Source of the DNA: Diplodia intermedia
Taxonomy: Eukaryota > Ascomycota > Dothideomycetes > Botryosphaeriales > Botryosphaeriaceae
Assembly (NCBI GenBank): GCA_021495925.1
Contig: JAKEKT010000030.1
Coordinates: forward strand, 1 to 64,000
DNA length: 64,000 nucleotides
Direction of reading: 5' to 3'
The position numbers and the translations under genes are program-made. Numbering within the stretch: the stretch's first letter is position 1; each line of letters starts with the position of its first letter. Shown here piece by piece: positions 1 through 11,850 of the stretch. The notes under the pieces are model-generated. The model searched no databases. It had not been told where the DNA came from and saw only the letters and a list, made by a program, of their open reading frames with translations.

Positions 1-56
1 ACTCCAGGAGCTCGTCCATCTTCTTCGGCTGGCACACAAGGCCTTCTCGACGGCAT
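1..56 (-). CDS. possible 5' end of a gene leaving the window on the left
   Basis: Read on the minus strand, the first 60 bases are open in all three frames and have coding-like composition. Two ATGs are available: 56-54, and 20-18 with a strong context (AAGATGG). A TATA-like box lies about 100 bases upstream of the first. An earlier ATG at 110-108 opens a seven-codon frame that stops before either. A pyrimidine run followed by AG (about 80-69 read on the minus strand) could instead be a splice acceptor, so this may be an internal exon. Too little sequence is present to choose a frame or product. Confidence 0.25.
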   Translation of the reverse strand, partial: MPSRRPCVPAEEDGRAPG

Positions 57-153
57 CGATGTCCAGTTCTGGGGGGGGGAATCGGCTCAGAGTGTCTGTC
101 TGTGTCTCATCGCTGCTGCTAGATTTGTTGCCCGCTGGAAACGCCGCGCGCAA

Positions 154-162
154 CTTTATATA
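154..162 (-). promoter_or_regulatory. TATA-like box
   Basis: The minus strand reads TATATAAAG here, in otherwise GC-balanced DNA. It lies about 100 to 135 bases upstream of the candidate start codons at the left edge, a usual distance for a fungal TATA box plus a short leader. Inference only; no transcript data. Confidence 0.3.
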
Positions 163-1345
163 TCTGAGTCCGGTCGTCGGGGGATTGGGAGGAACCCCCA
201 GGCGCATGACCTCTCGGCCGGCGCCGGCTGGTCACGTTTTCGCTTTCCGGTGGCCTCGATCGAGGGGGTATGATGAACAAAAAAAAAGGTCAGGTGGTGG
301 GAGGACGTCGAGATTGTGTCGATCATCCCGCTTGCGCTGTGACGGTGTGGCAGGGGAGGGGACAGCAGGGCTGGAACGGGTTATAGCTGATTTAGGAGAG
401 AGTGTGAGACGCGGCGTCGAAAGGGGGATGATGAAGAAGTGCTGCTGACCGACAGCTTGGACGAACACTCCTCAAAACCCATCCGGTGACCGCAAACAAT
501 CACACCCACCACCTACTCCAACGCAACCTTTCCCGCCCGTCCGAGTCGAAGCCACCCGGACACTCCACCCCCAATACCATCAAGCACAGACATTCACACC
601 ACACCCACAATCACCAAAAAAGCCAAGCACGAAGCAACCAGAACCACTCATTACTGATTAAAAGAAGACGTGCATATAGATCGACTCAACTGAGATATAT
701 ATATATGTAGCATTCCGACAGCCTCAGGCGCGTAATATCGATAGATACCCCTCACAAACAAGGCTTGGGAAAAAAAAAGATTCGAAGGAAAATCCCCTGC
801 CCCCTATCGTTTTTCCCATAGATACTTTTTAAGGGAAGAAAAAAAATAATCGGGGTTGGCCACGTTTTGTTGTGTGTATGTGGATGTGTGTGTGTACTCC
901 GTGTGAGGGTATCTGGATCCTAAAAAGAAAGAGCAAGAAAAGCAAGCACGCAAACAAGCATCGGCGAAGCTAGCTAGAACCATATAGGCAAGGAGATAGG
1001 AAACATTTGTGTCGAAACAGTTGTCGAAACAGGAAAAAACATAAAGTCGATATGAACCCCCAAAGAGATCTTTCTTAGCGGGCATGAAGAAAACACGAGC
1101 AAAAGGGAAAAACAACAACAACCTGACGATGCTTGTACAGCGTAGGAAAAAGCAAGCAAGGCGAAACGAGGATCCGGACCTGATACATAGGAAAGTCAAG
1201 GGGAAAAAAAAGACACCGGCGATGGCCAAACTCTTCGGCTCTAGACCACGCCAGGAGGAGGAGGAGGGGGAGCCATTAAAACATCTCTAGCTTTTCCATC
1301 TCTGCTGATCACTTTTACTCGACAAACTCACTGATATATCTCTCA
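163..1345. other. intergenic region, including 3' flank of the main gene
   Basis: No credible gene. The stretch 485-640 is rich in CA/CCA on the plus strand and 1,080-1,270 is purine-rich; both create short chance frames with low-complexity translations. The right end should hold the 3' UTR of the minus-strand gene that stops at 1,346. I see no clear polyadenylation signal that I would defend. Confidence 0.6.
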
Positions 1346-4300
1346 TCATCTCTTCCAGAACCTCGAAATACCCCTACTCTTCTCCTTCGTCCCGGGCTCG
1401 ATGGGGTTGCCATCCTTGCCGAACTTGACAAACGGAAGCGGCTTCTCGTCCATGGCCGGCGGCGGTCCCGAGTTCTTGAGGAAGTCGGCCATCTCGCTCA
1501 AACCGCCGCGCTCCTCGCTCTCGCCCATGCGCGCGCCTCTCGCACCAGTCTGACGCAGTGTGTTGCTGCGCTTGGCCATGCCGCCGCTGCCGAAGCTGCC
1601 GTTCGACGCCGAGGAGCCGAGTCGGGAGTTTCCACCAGTGACGGTGGACGTGTTCGTGGAGGGCGGCATGCCGACGCCGGCGGCGCCCAAGGGGTTGCCG
1701 TGCGACGACGAAGCGGAGCGGACGCCGTTTGCGGATGCGGCCGTGGCGGAGCCGCCGCCCTTGATGGCCTTGAGGGTGGATTCGGAGAGGACGAAAGGCT
1801 GTACAGGAGCTTCGGCCACTGCTCGGGTGGGCGGCTCGCTCGCGAAAAAGTCGGCCAGTTCCGACGTCGCCGTCTTGGCCTTTTGCTGCTTGTGAGCCGA
1901 CGATTCCTGCGCCGTGCTTTTCTCGCTCGGGAAAGCGCTTGGTGGCGTCGACACGGGCCCACCGGTGCTGCCCGGCAGCGCCGTGAGCTCGTCGTCAACC
2001 TCGTCAAACTCCTCGCCAAATTCCTCGTTAAACTCTTCCTCGAGCTCGTCGTCATCCGGAATGGCGTAAGGATCGAATCGCTTCTTCGGCCGGTTTTTCG
2101 TCACCGTCGGTCCTTCGGGGAAGCTACCGCTCAAGAACGAGGGGTCACTGCTGTAAGCCGGCTGCACCGTCTTCTGCTGGGCCAGCAAGCCGCTGCGGGA
2201 ATTTGCTGTGGTTTGGGAATGAATCGAAGGCGTGACGGCGTTGTTCGAGTAGAGCTCCATCTGTTCGGAATCCATCGTGTCACGGAACGGCGCCACGGTA
2301 CGGGGGATACGGTGGTCGGACCCAGGCGGGCCTTGGCGGATCAGATCGATGAGGTCGTTGTCAACGTGCACTGGGCCAGCCGGACTGCGGGCCTCGAGCT
2401 TCCTCCGGGCCGCAAGCGAGAGAGACGAGCCTTCGCTGAAGGAATTCTTGCCCGATCGAGAGCCGGTGCGAGAGCGGGAGTTGGTCTTCGACAGGAAGCC
2501 TTTGGAGCCGGTGGGAGTGGTGGTGGCGGGGCTGTCTGCGGTGCGCGAGAAGGCGGTGTCGAGGGGAGCTACAGTCTTGTTGTTGCCGGTAGGAGTGGTG
2601 GAGATGAGGAAGTCGCGCAGGTCGAAGGTCGGGTCGGTCTGCACTCTCGGCTCGCGGGGCATGTACTTATTGCGCGTGTAGATGTTTCCGACTTGATTAA
2701 TAGGGGTCGGCCGCGAAGCCTTCGCTTCCCTCGCAGAATCGTCGGAAATTGTGCTCTTCCCTTGCTTACTACTGACAGATCCCCGCGAAGAGGAGTTGGA
2801 GCGCTGCAACTGTTGGCTCGAGCCCGATCCGCTGTGGGGCCCACGTGGGAAAACTGAAACCTGAGCGGCGGCTGCAGATCTCGCGTGCGTAGCCTGGTCT
2901 CGGGCCTCAGCCTCGGCTCTGGCTTTCCTCTCGCGCTCCCTACTTACCTCGCGCATGCGTTCAGGGGTGAGCGTATAGTACACAGTGTCGGCTTGCGCAA
3001 TCGCAGCGTCAAAGTCGCGCGCACGGTCGTCTTCGGATTTCCTCGAATTAACCGTTGGCCGCCGCGTGGCCCCGGCCGTGGGAATGCTGGACTCGGAGCC
3101 GCGTGACGTATGGAGAATCGACGTCCCGGCCGACGAGATCGACGACACTCGCTGCAGCCCCGCGCGCTCCACGCCGTAGTCTTTGCCTCTCAAACTGTCG
3201 TGAGACCTGCGCGAGGTGGAGCTGTCCCGAGTCTGCGACGAGAGTGCCGAGATCGAAGGCGGTCCCTGAGGGATCGTCTGCGACGCCTGGGTAGAGACGG
3301 TCTGCGAGCGGAGCGCTCTGCTGACGCGGTGGTTGTCGACTTCTTTGGCCAGTTCCGTGGGAGGAGTCTGCTTCGACTTCGAGCCGGGCCGAGATTCGTC
3401 GTTCGCTGACCCCGACAGGGAGGACTCTTTCGCGGCGTCTTTGGGCACTGACTCTTGGGTGGGCAGCGCTCCTGGGGAAGGAGCAGCATGGTTCTTCGCA
3501 GGAACGGGAAAGACGGAGAGGCGGTTAGTGGCCCGCTTCTCCTTCCGAACTGCGTCATCGATTGTCGCGGGAAGGGGCGACGGAGGTCCGGACTTGGCAA
3601 CGTCCGCTGTCCTTAGCCCAGTGACAGACTTGTCTTCTCTGTTCTCCTTCGCCGGCGAAGTCGACCTCGGCTTCGGCTTAATTTCGACTTTGTTCTCGGG
3701 GCGCTGCTTATTGGCACGATTCACATCTGCACTCGGTCAGCACGGGAAAAACACCATCACATCACGACAAGCGTAAACGCACCCGTTGGCTTCACATTGC
3801 CAAGTATATCCCTTCCAAGCTGCAGCGGCTTCGGGGAACGGTCCCTCAATATACTCCGGCGGCTGAGCGGAGGAGCAGGTGGTGGCGACGCAGCTCCGGG
3901 AAGAGATCCAGTCTCAGCGATGACCGACGACACGTCTTCACGCTCCCTTTCGTCGAATGATTCCTTTGCCTCGGCGGCCTGATCCTTCTCCGTGGAGCCA
4001 TTCGTCTGCTCTGCTGCGGCAATTCGCTCACCTTCAGTGATATATTCCTTGCGCTGGGGAAAGAATTCTGCAGGTGTTTCGAAAGGCGGCGTTACGGCTG
4101 TCTCTTCACTGTTCATTGACGCCTGTCTTTCGGCCAACTTCTTGAGCGAAGGCATCGAATTGGAACGCGTGCGGATCAGGTGGCGGCCCGACCCTGGAGC
4201 AGCGAGCCAACTCATCGGGCGCTGCTTCTTGTTGCTCGGTGCAGGGGTCGCGCTCTCGTCCACGTCCTCGTACGTCTCAGCGAGACCGGGGACTTCGATT

Positions 4301-5403
4301 TCCTCGACGTCATTTTTACCCATGGGGAGAGGAATGTTCGATGCAATGTCGCGTTCAGAGTACTCGACTTCAGGCACCTCGGCAAGGGCAGCCGCACTGG
4401 GGGCATCATGTGCGTTTCCAGTGCTGTATCTGCGCTGACCGTTGAAAGAAAAGGAGCTGCTAAAGAGTGATGAGCGCCTGGTTGCAATGATGGGCGTAAC
4501 AGGTGCGCGGATCGTCTTCTTCCATGTCCTCCAAAGGCGGCCGAGTGCTGAGTTCAGTGCGACCTTCTCCATGTCGAAGTCGTACACGATAGAGCGTTCC
4601 AGCTCTTCCAGCTCATCCCCGTCCTTGACTTGCGACTGGTCGGCCCTCCTCCGCTTGGCTCGTATGCGCTTGAAAGCGGCTTGGCCAGCGACCATGAGGG
4701 TCTGCTCGGCCATGTATTCGATGACAGAGGTAAGGAAGATGGCGGCGGCCCAAGAGACCAGGCCGGCGTCCCGGGCTTCCTCATCTTCGGCGTACACTTC
4801 ATCTTCTTCCAGGAAGCGCTCCTCGTCCTCGTCTTCGAGCTCGCCGAGACGGGTGTAGACCATTATGCGCAGGCGCGTGCGCTTGAACACGGCTTCCAGG
4901 TTCCACTTCACATCGTTGCCATTGGGGAGCTCCTCGTCCTCGTCCTCGCCCGCCAAAAGACCAGAAAGCTCCTCGTCTGCAGCCTTCATGGCCTCGCGCG
5001 CCAGCCTCGGCTTCAGGACCTCCTGCACGGCGGGACGGATTGTCGCCAGCGAGCGCGAGCGGGCGGTGGCCAGGACAGAGAAGAGGAGCGAGTCGAGGAA
5101 GCCATTGAGCAGGGCCAGGGCCTCGTCGGAGAAGCGCGCGTTCTCAGCAGGCACATTGTCGGCCTCCTCGGCGGTCAATTGGTCGAGCAGGGTGGCATTC
5201 TGGTGGTCAGTGACGATCTGCGAGGCGGCGGAGACGGCGACGTAGGCGGGCGGCGGCTGGAAGGCGGCGGACGGGACGTAGACGGCGGCGACGGTGCTTG
5301 TGGAACCGGTGGTGGACTGGCGATCGCTGCTGATGCTCGGGGCGCGACTCGAGCGCGGCGAGTTCAGAGCGCCGTCGTCCTGCTGTCGGGGCAGGCGATG
5401 CAT
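1346..5403 (-). CDS. large disordered protein with N-terminal histone-fold-like region (two exons)
   Basis: Exon 1 is 5,403-3,783 (540 codons plus one base) and exon 2 is 3,726-1,346. They join in frame over a 56-base intron, giving 1,333 residues ending in a TGA stop. Residues 1-75 are Ser/Pro/Ala-rich. Residues about 90-255 are predicted helical: a hydrophobic stretch from FSDEALALLNGFLDSLLFS, acidic loops near 151-160 and 189-210, and SVIEYMAEQTLMVAGQAA (226-243), which resembles the central helix of histone H2A. The remainder is low-complexity Ser/Arg/Pro with an acidic run near 1,100-1,125 and short conserved-looking motifs near the C-terminus: ELADFF (about 1,163), EMADFL (about 1,285) and terminal RFWKR. 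From memory, similar ascomycete proteins exist and are often labelled Flo11-like because of low complexity, but this one has no signal peptide or adhesin features. A chromatin or transcription role is an inference. The start is the most upstream in-frame ATG, with G at -3. Confidence 0.88.
3727..3782 (-). other. spliceosomal intron, 56 nt, phase 1
   Basis: On the minus strand the intron starts GTGCGT and ends GTGCAG, with a branch-point-like GCTGAC 12 to 17 bases before the acceptor. Removing it joins the two long frames in phase: one base of exon 1 (G) plus AT of exon 2 makes an Asp codon, followed by VNRANK. Without splicing, exon 1 would stop eight codons later. The downstream exon has no ATG at its beginning, which further supports splicing. 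Confidence 0.9.
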
Positions 5404-8400
5404 TCCGCGGGCGTGGAGGAATGCGGCGCAGGTCTGGGGATTGGGCGGAAGGAAGGAGGCGAATTGGGGTATTTCAGCGGCGCAATGGGCGGCTCAAATG
5501 CCGACAGGGCTGGTGGAGGTCGGCTCTCACTGGTGGCGGTCGCACAAGTGCCTGTGAGATGTCGCTGGTGCGGGACAGGGGCCGGGCGAGGGCGGAACGA
5601 GGGTTTGGCGGAACGAAGCGAGCGACGTGGGCGGAGAAGCGGCTAGGTGCGCATGGCTGGCAGCGGGCAGCTGCTGCTCGTCTGTCGCGTGAGTCGCTTC
5701 AGGCGAGGGAGAGGCGGACTCGGGGGGCCCAGTGCTCAAGGGCCTCAGGGCTCGCTCAGGGCTCGAGGGGGATGCAGCCGCTCCCCGCGTCGATCGGTAT
5801 CCCGGACGGCTCAAGCAGGCGGCCCAAGCGGCGCGGTGGGTCGTCGCCGGCCGTCGCAATCAGGGCAGGGCGCAGGGACACGGATGCAGCACGCGCGCCG
5901 GCCCAGCAATCGAGGGCGACGAGTGGCGGCGGAGCGATGCGGCGACGCTCCTGAGGGCGCGGCGGGCGCCTGGCCAGAAGTAGCGGCGGCAGCTATACTG
6001 GCCGTCTGCAGGCCGACAGCCCGACGCAGGCTCGGCTGCCCGAGCGCGGCACAGCAGCAAGCCCCATCAACCCGCGACACGCGCACGACTGCTGAAACCG
6101 CTTCTGCATGGATCTGGTGACCAGCCGCCGCAACCGCCGCAGCGCTTTTGCCGGCCCATGTGCGCGCGACGACATCTGCTCGCGACGACTATATGGTGGC
6201 GGCTGGCTGGCGCGCACAAGCGCAACCGAGCAGCTCGCGGGCTAGCGAATGGCGGCGCGCATGGTCCAGCGCCCGTTTGCATCTGGCCCTCTGATTAGCT
6301 GGCCCGCCAGCGACCGCCCGGATCGACGGTTCGGGAGATCTGCCACCTGCACACTACTGCGCAGACGAATAATAAGCTGATATCGCGCGCCTCTTGCTGC
6401 GCGCAACAAACGCCCGCCCGTGTGCCCGCGTCAGGGGACCGCCTGCCGATTTGCTGACGGCCGCCTCTTTCTTCAACACCCACTCCCCTCCTCCTCCGCT
6501 GACGACAACAAGAAGGATGGCCATTGTCCGCCGCGTCTTTGAGAAAAAAAAATATAAACAAAATGCGATCGACACCGTTCGCCAAGCTGCCAGGAACGCG
6601 CACGCTCCCGCGCGCGCCCGCGCCCCGAGCGACGAGTCAGGGTAAAGTGCCTGTCTCCGTGCTTCGTTCCCACGTGGCAGACGGGTGTCAAGCTCAGCCT
6701 GCCCGCGATCCATCGCTCGAGAGGATTTGCTTTTTCCGCGCTGCAAGTGCGCGCAGCAAGCAAGCCACAGGCGTAAAGCCTACCAGTTTCCATGCCCACG
6801 TGGTTTGCCGTCGCCGGGCGGCACGGCGCCATCTGTGTGTGTAGAGGAGGGTTCGACCGCCACGATCCGCCGCCGCCGCGCCGCCGAGAAAAAAAAATAA
6901 GAGAAGAGGGAAAAGCCACTATCGGCGTTAGCGGACAGATGGCGAACGGGGCACTTCTGCATCTCGTCCCTCCTCTTCTGTGCCCGGTCGTAGGAATGGC
7001 CCGATTCGGCCCCCCTCGATGTAAGGGGAGGGAGCTCCTAGGCCTGGTTGGCAGCAAATGGGGTTGCGGAAAAGAGTCATCAACCGCTTCGCTGCTGCTG
7101 CTGCTGTTGCTGCTGCTGCGTGCGTGCGTGCGTGCGTGTGCGTGTCTGCGTCGGGTTGCACCAAGTGAAACACGCATGCCTTGCCTATATCAGCCGGACC
7201 GCTATGGGGCGTTGAGACGTGTGTTTTGGAGTTGGAGCAGCACAAACGCTTTCCCCATGCAGCCCACACGGCCCCACTTTCGCAGCCCATCCTTCCTCAT
7301 AACGTGCACCCGCTCCGGTATGAAGAAAGCGATTTTACTTTTTCTCGTTTCTTTTTGCTCCGGGGCCGTCGACCGAAAGGGTTCCATTGCCCTATTCCCG
7401 CGCGTGCTAGTATGAGAACGAGGGCACTAAGGCTGATCGGTGTCCCCGCCGTCTCTTTTGTCGGAAACCGTCGTTTCTTGTTGCTCGTATCGTTGGTGTC
7501 GTCTGCTACGCAACGCGCGTTCTGGATGGCCGCGATGGTGAATGGCCACGTGATGTCGCGTTTTGCGGCATGAGCCGTCGGTGTCGTCGTCATCATCATT
7601 CGGCACTCCTCAGCATTCTCGGTCGGAAAAAGAGAAGAAGTGTCATGGGAGAGAGGTCGGAATCAGCCGGATTGCCGTCGGTCACCTCATTGGCCGTCGA
7701 AAGTAGGTATTATCAGGGCGACATGTCATGCAATGCGGAGCAGTGTTACAGGGTATGGGTCTCCCTGCTCCCTAAATCTCCGGAATGCAATCATCATCGC
7801 CGGAAATAGACGAGCGAAACGAAAAGCTTGGTCGCACTTCGCCATCATCACCAACATTCTCTTCCGACCCGATGCAGGAAGAAAAGAGCAGCCTGTACAT
7901 ACGTACCGGCCTCCCGATGACACCTGCACTGTCATCCGAGCCTGCTTGGCTTTTCACCTTCTGACTGGTGAACTGGACGGAATGAATCTTGTTGCATCTC
8001 TCTCTCTCGTCTCTCTCCCGGCCTTCTGGATCTGCTACACTGCATTCAAATGCCACACAACAGGTACCATATGCACATGCGCAACGCACCCAGTGCAACA
8101 TAGAAGCAAAAGCGATGCAGAAAAAAAAAAGCGCTGAGGTGTCAAAGACCGGCGCCTCGAGCACCCACGTATACGCCGTCGTCCCACGCCATCCAGCAGT
8201 CGACCACATGCACTAATCAGGAAGGCAGCCACCCCTGCGTTTGCCCGCCTCCGCCGCCGGATGCAAGGCAGAAGAAATGGTCCCGTCTGCATGCGCATCG
8301 GCAACCACCTCGGTGTCGAGTCGCACGCGCGCGCGCCAACCGGCAAACCCCGGTCGTGGATCTGGAGGGTGGTGACCGAGTCAGGACTCAGAGAACGGCT

Positions 8401-8680
8401 GGGACGTGTTTCCCCATCGGCCGCCACAGACGCGATGATCATATCGTCGACGCTGGTAATAACACACCCCGGCGGCGGAAGAGAGATACGCGATCGATCG
8501 CGCCGCAGGGGTATCATACGTGCGTCTGCTGCTGTAGACGTCGTGCTGCCCGCGGCCCGCAGTCTGGGCTTCTTCGTGTCCGGCGTGTTTCTCTTTGGCT
8601 GACGTCGGCTGGGACTTGTTTGTTGTTGAGTACCGGCGCTTGCTTGTGAGCTACGCTGGCGAGCTTCAGCTTTCGTCTAA
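5404..8680. other. long intergenic region with promoter of the main gene
   Basis: About 3.3 kb with balanced to GC-rich composition and many overlapping short frames on both strands, none with protein-like composition or splice continuity. The first several hundred bases should carry the leader and promoter of the minus-strand gene starting at 5,403. A pyrimidine repeat (7,996-8,018, mostly CT) and a CTG/CGTG microsatellite lie here. The longest frame (6,792-7,415, plus) is dominated by poly-Leu from the CTG repeat and by Arg/Cys runs, and I do not accept it as a gene. Confidence 0.6.
7090..7147. repeat. compound microsatellite (CTG)n then (CGTG)n
   Basis: About nine GCT/CTG units, with one TTG interruption, run directly into about six TGCG/TGTG units. 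Seen directly in the sequence; lies in non-coding DNA. Confidence 0.9.
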
Positions 8681-8836
8681 GGGTCCTCCGGGCCTACGGT
8701 GCGGATTGCAGTAAGGCGTGGTGATGCGAATCCCGTGACTGAACTACCACCACCCTCCGCGCTGGGATCAAGGAAAAACCCTGTGAAAAGGGGTTTAATA
8801 GAGCTATGTAGGCCCGAGCCATGGCGCTGAGGACCC
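8681..8836. other. inverted-repeat-bounded segment with several internal stems
   Basis: GGGTCCTC and CGGGCCTAC (8,681-8,696) are mirrored as GTAGGCCCG (8,808-8,816) and GAGGACCC (8,829-8,836), with 12 extra bases between the two blocks on the right side only. Inside, GCGGA (8,701) pairs with TCCGC (8,756), GTGGT (8,719) with ACCAC (near 8,746), and AAACCC with GGGGTTT (8,775-8,797). This nested arrangement would suit a structured RNA or a small foldback element. I match it to no known RNA family. It lies about 150 bases before the AT-rich block and is not RIP-mutated. Confidence 0.35.
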
Positions 8837-8989
8837 GCTCTGAGCTTTGTCGGTGTCGTTTTTCCTTCTTTTTACACTCTAGTATTGGTCGTCTTGACTT
8901 CTTGCTCTTGCTTTCGCTTTTTCCTTCCCCTTAGAACCCGATAGAGAGCTTTTCGGCTTCCAGTGCAAGTGAAAACTTCTTCTATAGGT

Positions 8990-11149
8990 AGGTATTTAAA
9001 GGACTTAAGTAATGTTATAGTTTATCTTACTAAGGTTAATCCTCGAGTGCGTCTTTAAGAAGTGTTTAGCCGCGTAGACGAGACTTCGAATTTAGAAGAA
9101 ATAATAATTTAATAATCTAATTTAGAAGATATAATAGATTAACTATTTTCTCTATAATATTATTTTCTTTTTATTTAAATTTTATTTTTAATTTAGTCTA
9201 GTTACGCGGCGGATTCTCGTTAATAAAAGTATTTTTATATTAATAAAATACTCTAATAGAATTAATGTTACTATCTTAAAAAAGCGTTACTAGAAATAAT
9301 TAAGTAGTATTAAAATATTATTCTCTACTAACTAAGCCTTATCTTAGCGAAGCTTACTTATAGAAAGCGCTATTTTCTACTTAAGAATATATTAAAAGAG
9401 AACTATAGAGAATTTATTTTAAAAAAAATTATATATAGAAGCTATAATCTTATTATATATAAGTAATATACTAAAAAATATCTTCTTTATAGACTATATT
9501 ATAATAATCTTATTATAGAAATAAGAAGCTTTAAAGAGCTAGCTCTTACTAGAATATTAAAGTAGAGTTAAATTTACTATAATTTATATAAATATATCTA
9601 TTTACTATATTTTATAATATATACGACTAATTTAATAGAATATTTAAGTAATTTAATTAGTAATACTATAAATACTACGTAATTTTAGACGTTCTTATAA
9701 TTTTATACGATAAATATACGAGATCTTATAGTAATATTATCTATATTATTAGTAAAACTATTACTTATATATATTATTATATTTATAGCTATAAGTAGCG
9801 CTTCGTAAAGTAGTTCTTTTAATTAATTACTACTATTAGATTAAGTAATCTTTCTTTTTTTTTTCTCTTTTCTCTAAATACTACTTTAACGACTATCTAC
9901 TATAATAAGTATATAATAAAACTAACTATTATATTTATCTTATCTTTTATACTATTTATATACGTTATAATACTAATAAAATATATAATATCGCTTACTA
10001 AGTAGAACTTTTTACGTTTATCGCTATCTATATTCGCTATTATTAGTAAATCTCTTATATCTATATTTATTTATATATCTTTAAGGTTTTCTATAGTAGC
10101 GTAGTAGCTATAGTTAAGAATAATTAAATAGTAGTAAACTTAAGCGTATTAAATAATACTAGATAAGCTATTATAGTAGATTCTATTATTATCGCGATTA
10201 TTTAAGTAGTTATATTACGATTACTTACTTTTAAATAGTAAGATATCTTTAGAGATCTAGTAGATTTTAAATCTAATAATACTCTTTATAAATTTATATA
10301 TCTACGTATCTTTATCTATATTAATAATTATATAGTATTAAAGTATTTAGACTAACCGCTAAAAATTATAAGAGATTATTAATTAAAGAAATATTTATCT
10401 TATTACTTTAAGCTATAATATATATTATTATTTCTTCTTTTAAGAATTAAAGAGATTTAAGAGATCTTTATACTTCTCTCTAAGTATTTTATTTACTATA
10501 TTAATATCTAATATTATTTTATTATAGGCGAGTTATTTAGTTTTATTATAAAGATATTTAAACGAATACTACTACTAGTAATAAGTAGAACTATAGTTCT
10601 ATATAGTATTTATAAGATATAAAAGACTATAAATCTATAAGATATAAGAGAAAAAATATTTATTATTATTATTATAGTAAATCTATTAGTATTCTTATAT
10701 AAAATCTTTATAGTAACTTCTAATATTATTTATTTAATATTAAGATATATCTCTCTACGAGTAAAGAAAGAAGATCTTATTTAATAATAATAAATAGTTA
10801 TAAAATTATTTTTTAAAAAGTCTAGCGAGATATAAAGAACTTTATAAGATTAACTAGATCTATTATTTAGTAGCTTTAAAGCTCTTTTAGTATTTAATAA
10901 TATCTTATAGTAGTATATTTATTAGTAAGTATAGAAAGATCGATCTTAGAGTTCTATAAATAGCTAATATTATTAATAGTTATTTAGATCTTAAAAGATA
11001 GATATTAATAGTTTAAGAGTTATATCTAGTACTTTCTTAATTCTTTAAAGTACTTTTAGAGTTACTCTAGAGACTCTAAAATAATTTAAATAGATTTAGA
11101 AATATATTATATATAGTATTAATTAAAAAGCTTCGCGAAAAGTATAAAA
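8990..11149. other. AT-rich stretch, mostly unassigned
   Basis: Heavily mutated DNA with no frame I can assign. The right part probably belongs to the C-terminal side of the minus-strand Tnp2-like transposon. Near the left end GCCGCGTAGACGAGA (about 9,070) and an inverted look-alike around 9,203-9,218 could be the arms of a short element, but the match is weak. Confidence 0.5.
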
Positions 11150-11850
11150 ATCTAAGTCTTAAAAGATATAATCTTCGCTTAATATTTACTAATAATTATT
11201 AACTAGAATATCTTTAAGAAAATAATACGCGTATATAAACTTATTTAGTAGTAAAAATATAAAAATTATATAAAGCTAATATATTCTTTTTTATAGTAGT
11301 TTCTTATTTAGTAATCGTATAAAGATTAACTTAATAATTATTAAATCTTTAATATTAGCTCTTAGATTCTTTCTTTAGATAGGTCTAAGATTTATACTTA
11401 GAGAGTAGTAGTAATTATTATTAATATATTATTCTAATCTTACTCTATAGTATCTATATAGTATAATAGTATTATTAAAGATCTTTATACTTATAATATT
11501 TACTATAGCGGGCCCGTTATCTATTATAAGCGATAGAATAGCCCGTAAGTAAAAGAAGATCTTAGTAAAGACGTTCTAAATTTTAATATCTAAAAAGAAC
11601 TCTAATATCTATAGCTTCTTAATTAGTAGTTATAGATAGCTATCTAGATTCTTATACTTTTTTAGACTAAGTATAATATATACTATAAGAATATTATTAC
11701 GCTTAAAATAAAGCTTAGACGAAAGATTAAGTATAATAAATATAATTAAAGTACTACTATAAATATATCTATTAATAGTAAGAGTTATATTATTAGAAAA
11801 TAGCTATAGAGTAATATTTAAAATCTATTAAAGTAAACTCTACTATTATA
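11150..11850 (-). pseudogene. Tnp2/Plavaka-type DNA transposase remnant
   Basis: Reading the minus strand from about 11,850 to 11,150 and treating TAA/TAG as mutated Gln or Trp, the order of motifs matches fungal Tnp2-family (Plavaka, CACTA-related) transposases. First comes a Thr-Asn-Arg stretch where the family has T-D-G (about 11,775). Then follow N-L-S-S-K-L-Y-F-K-R, in place of N-x-P-P-x-x-R-x-K-R, and S-L-K-K-Y-K, in place of P-G-P-K (about 11,670). Next is I-D-N-G-P-A, in place of T-G-D-G-P-A (11,527-11,505), and a stretch resembling the P-C-R-x-C segment (about 11,450). The GGGCCCG core of the G-P-A codons stands out because it contains no RIP target. Element ends were not found; it may extend from about 9.2 to 12.7 kb. 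Beyond this core I cannot hold the frame. Confidence 0.6.

Noticed and set aside
59..448. 129-codon plus-strand frame at the left edge
   Set aside because: Crosses the likely promoter of a minus-strand gene and a G-run; composition not protein-like.
1700..2857. 385-codon plus-strand frame inside the main gene
   Set aside because: Antisense shadow of exon 2; Arg-rich, low-complexity translation, while the minus frame is continuous over 792 codons and joins exon 1 by a good intron.
4630..5646. 338-codon plus-strand frame over exon 1
   Set aside because: Antisense to a well-supported exon; Gly/Arg-rich composition caused by GC-rich codons on the other strand.
6473..7177. 234-codon minus-strand frame
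   Set aside because: Overlaps the previous frame on the other strand, rich in Ser/Arg/His repeats, no motif.
6792..7415. 207-codon plus-strand frame
   Set aside because: Contains poly-Leu from a CTG microsatellite and no domain; surrounding frames on both strands are equally long, as expected in GC-rich non-coding DNA.
1..8990. tRNA or rRNA genes
   Set aside because: No cloverleaf with A and B boxes and no rRNA segment found by eye; the folded segment at 8,681 lacks them.
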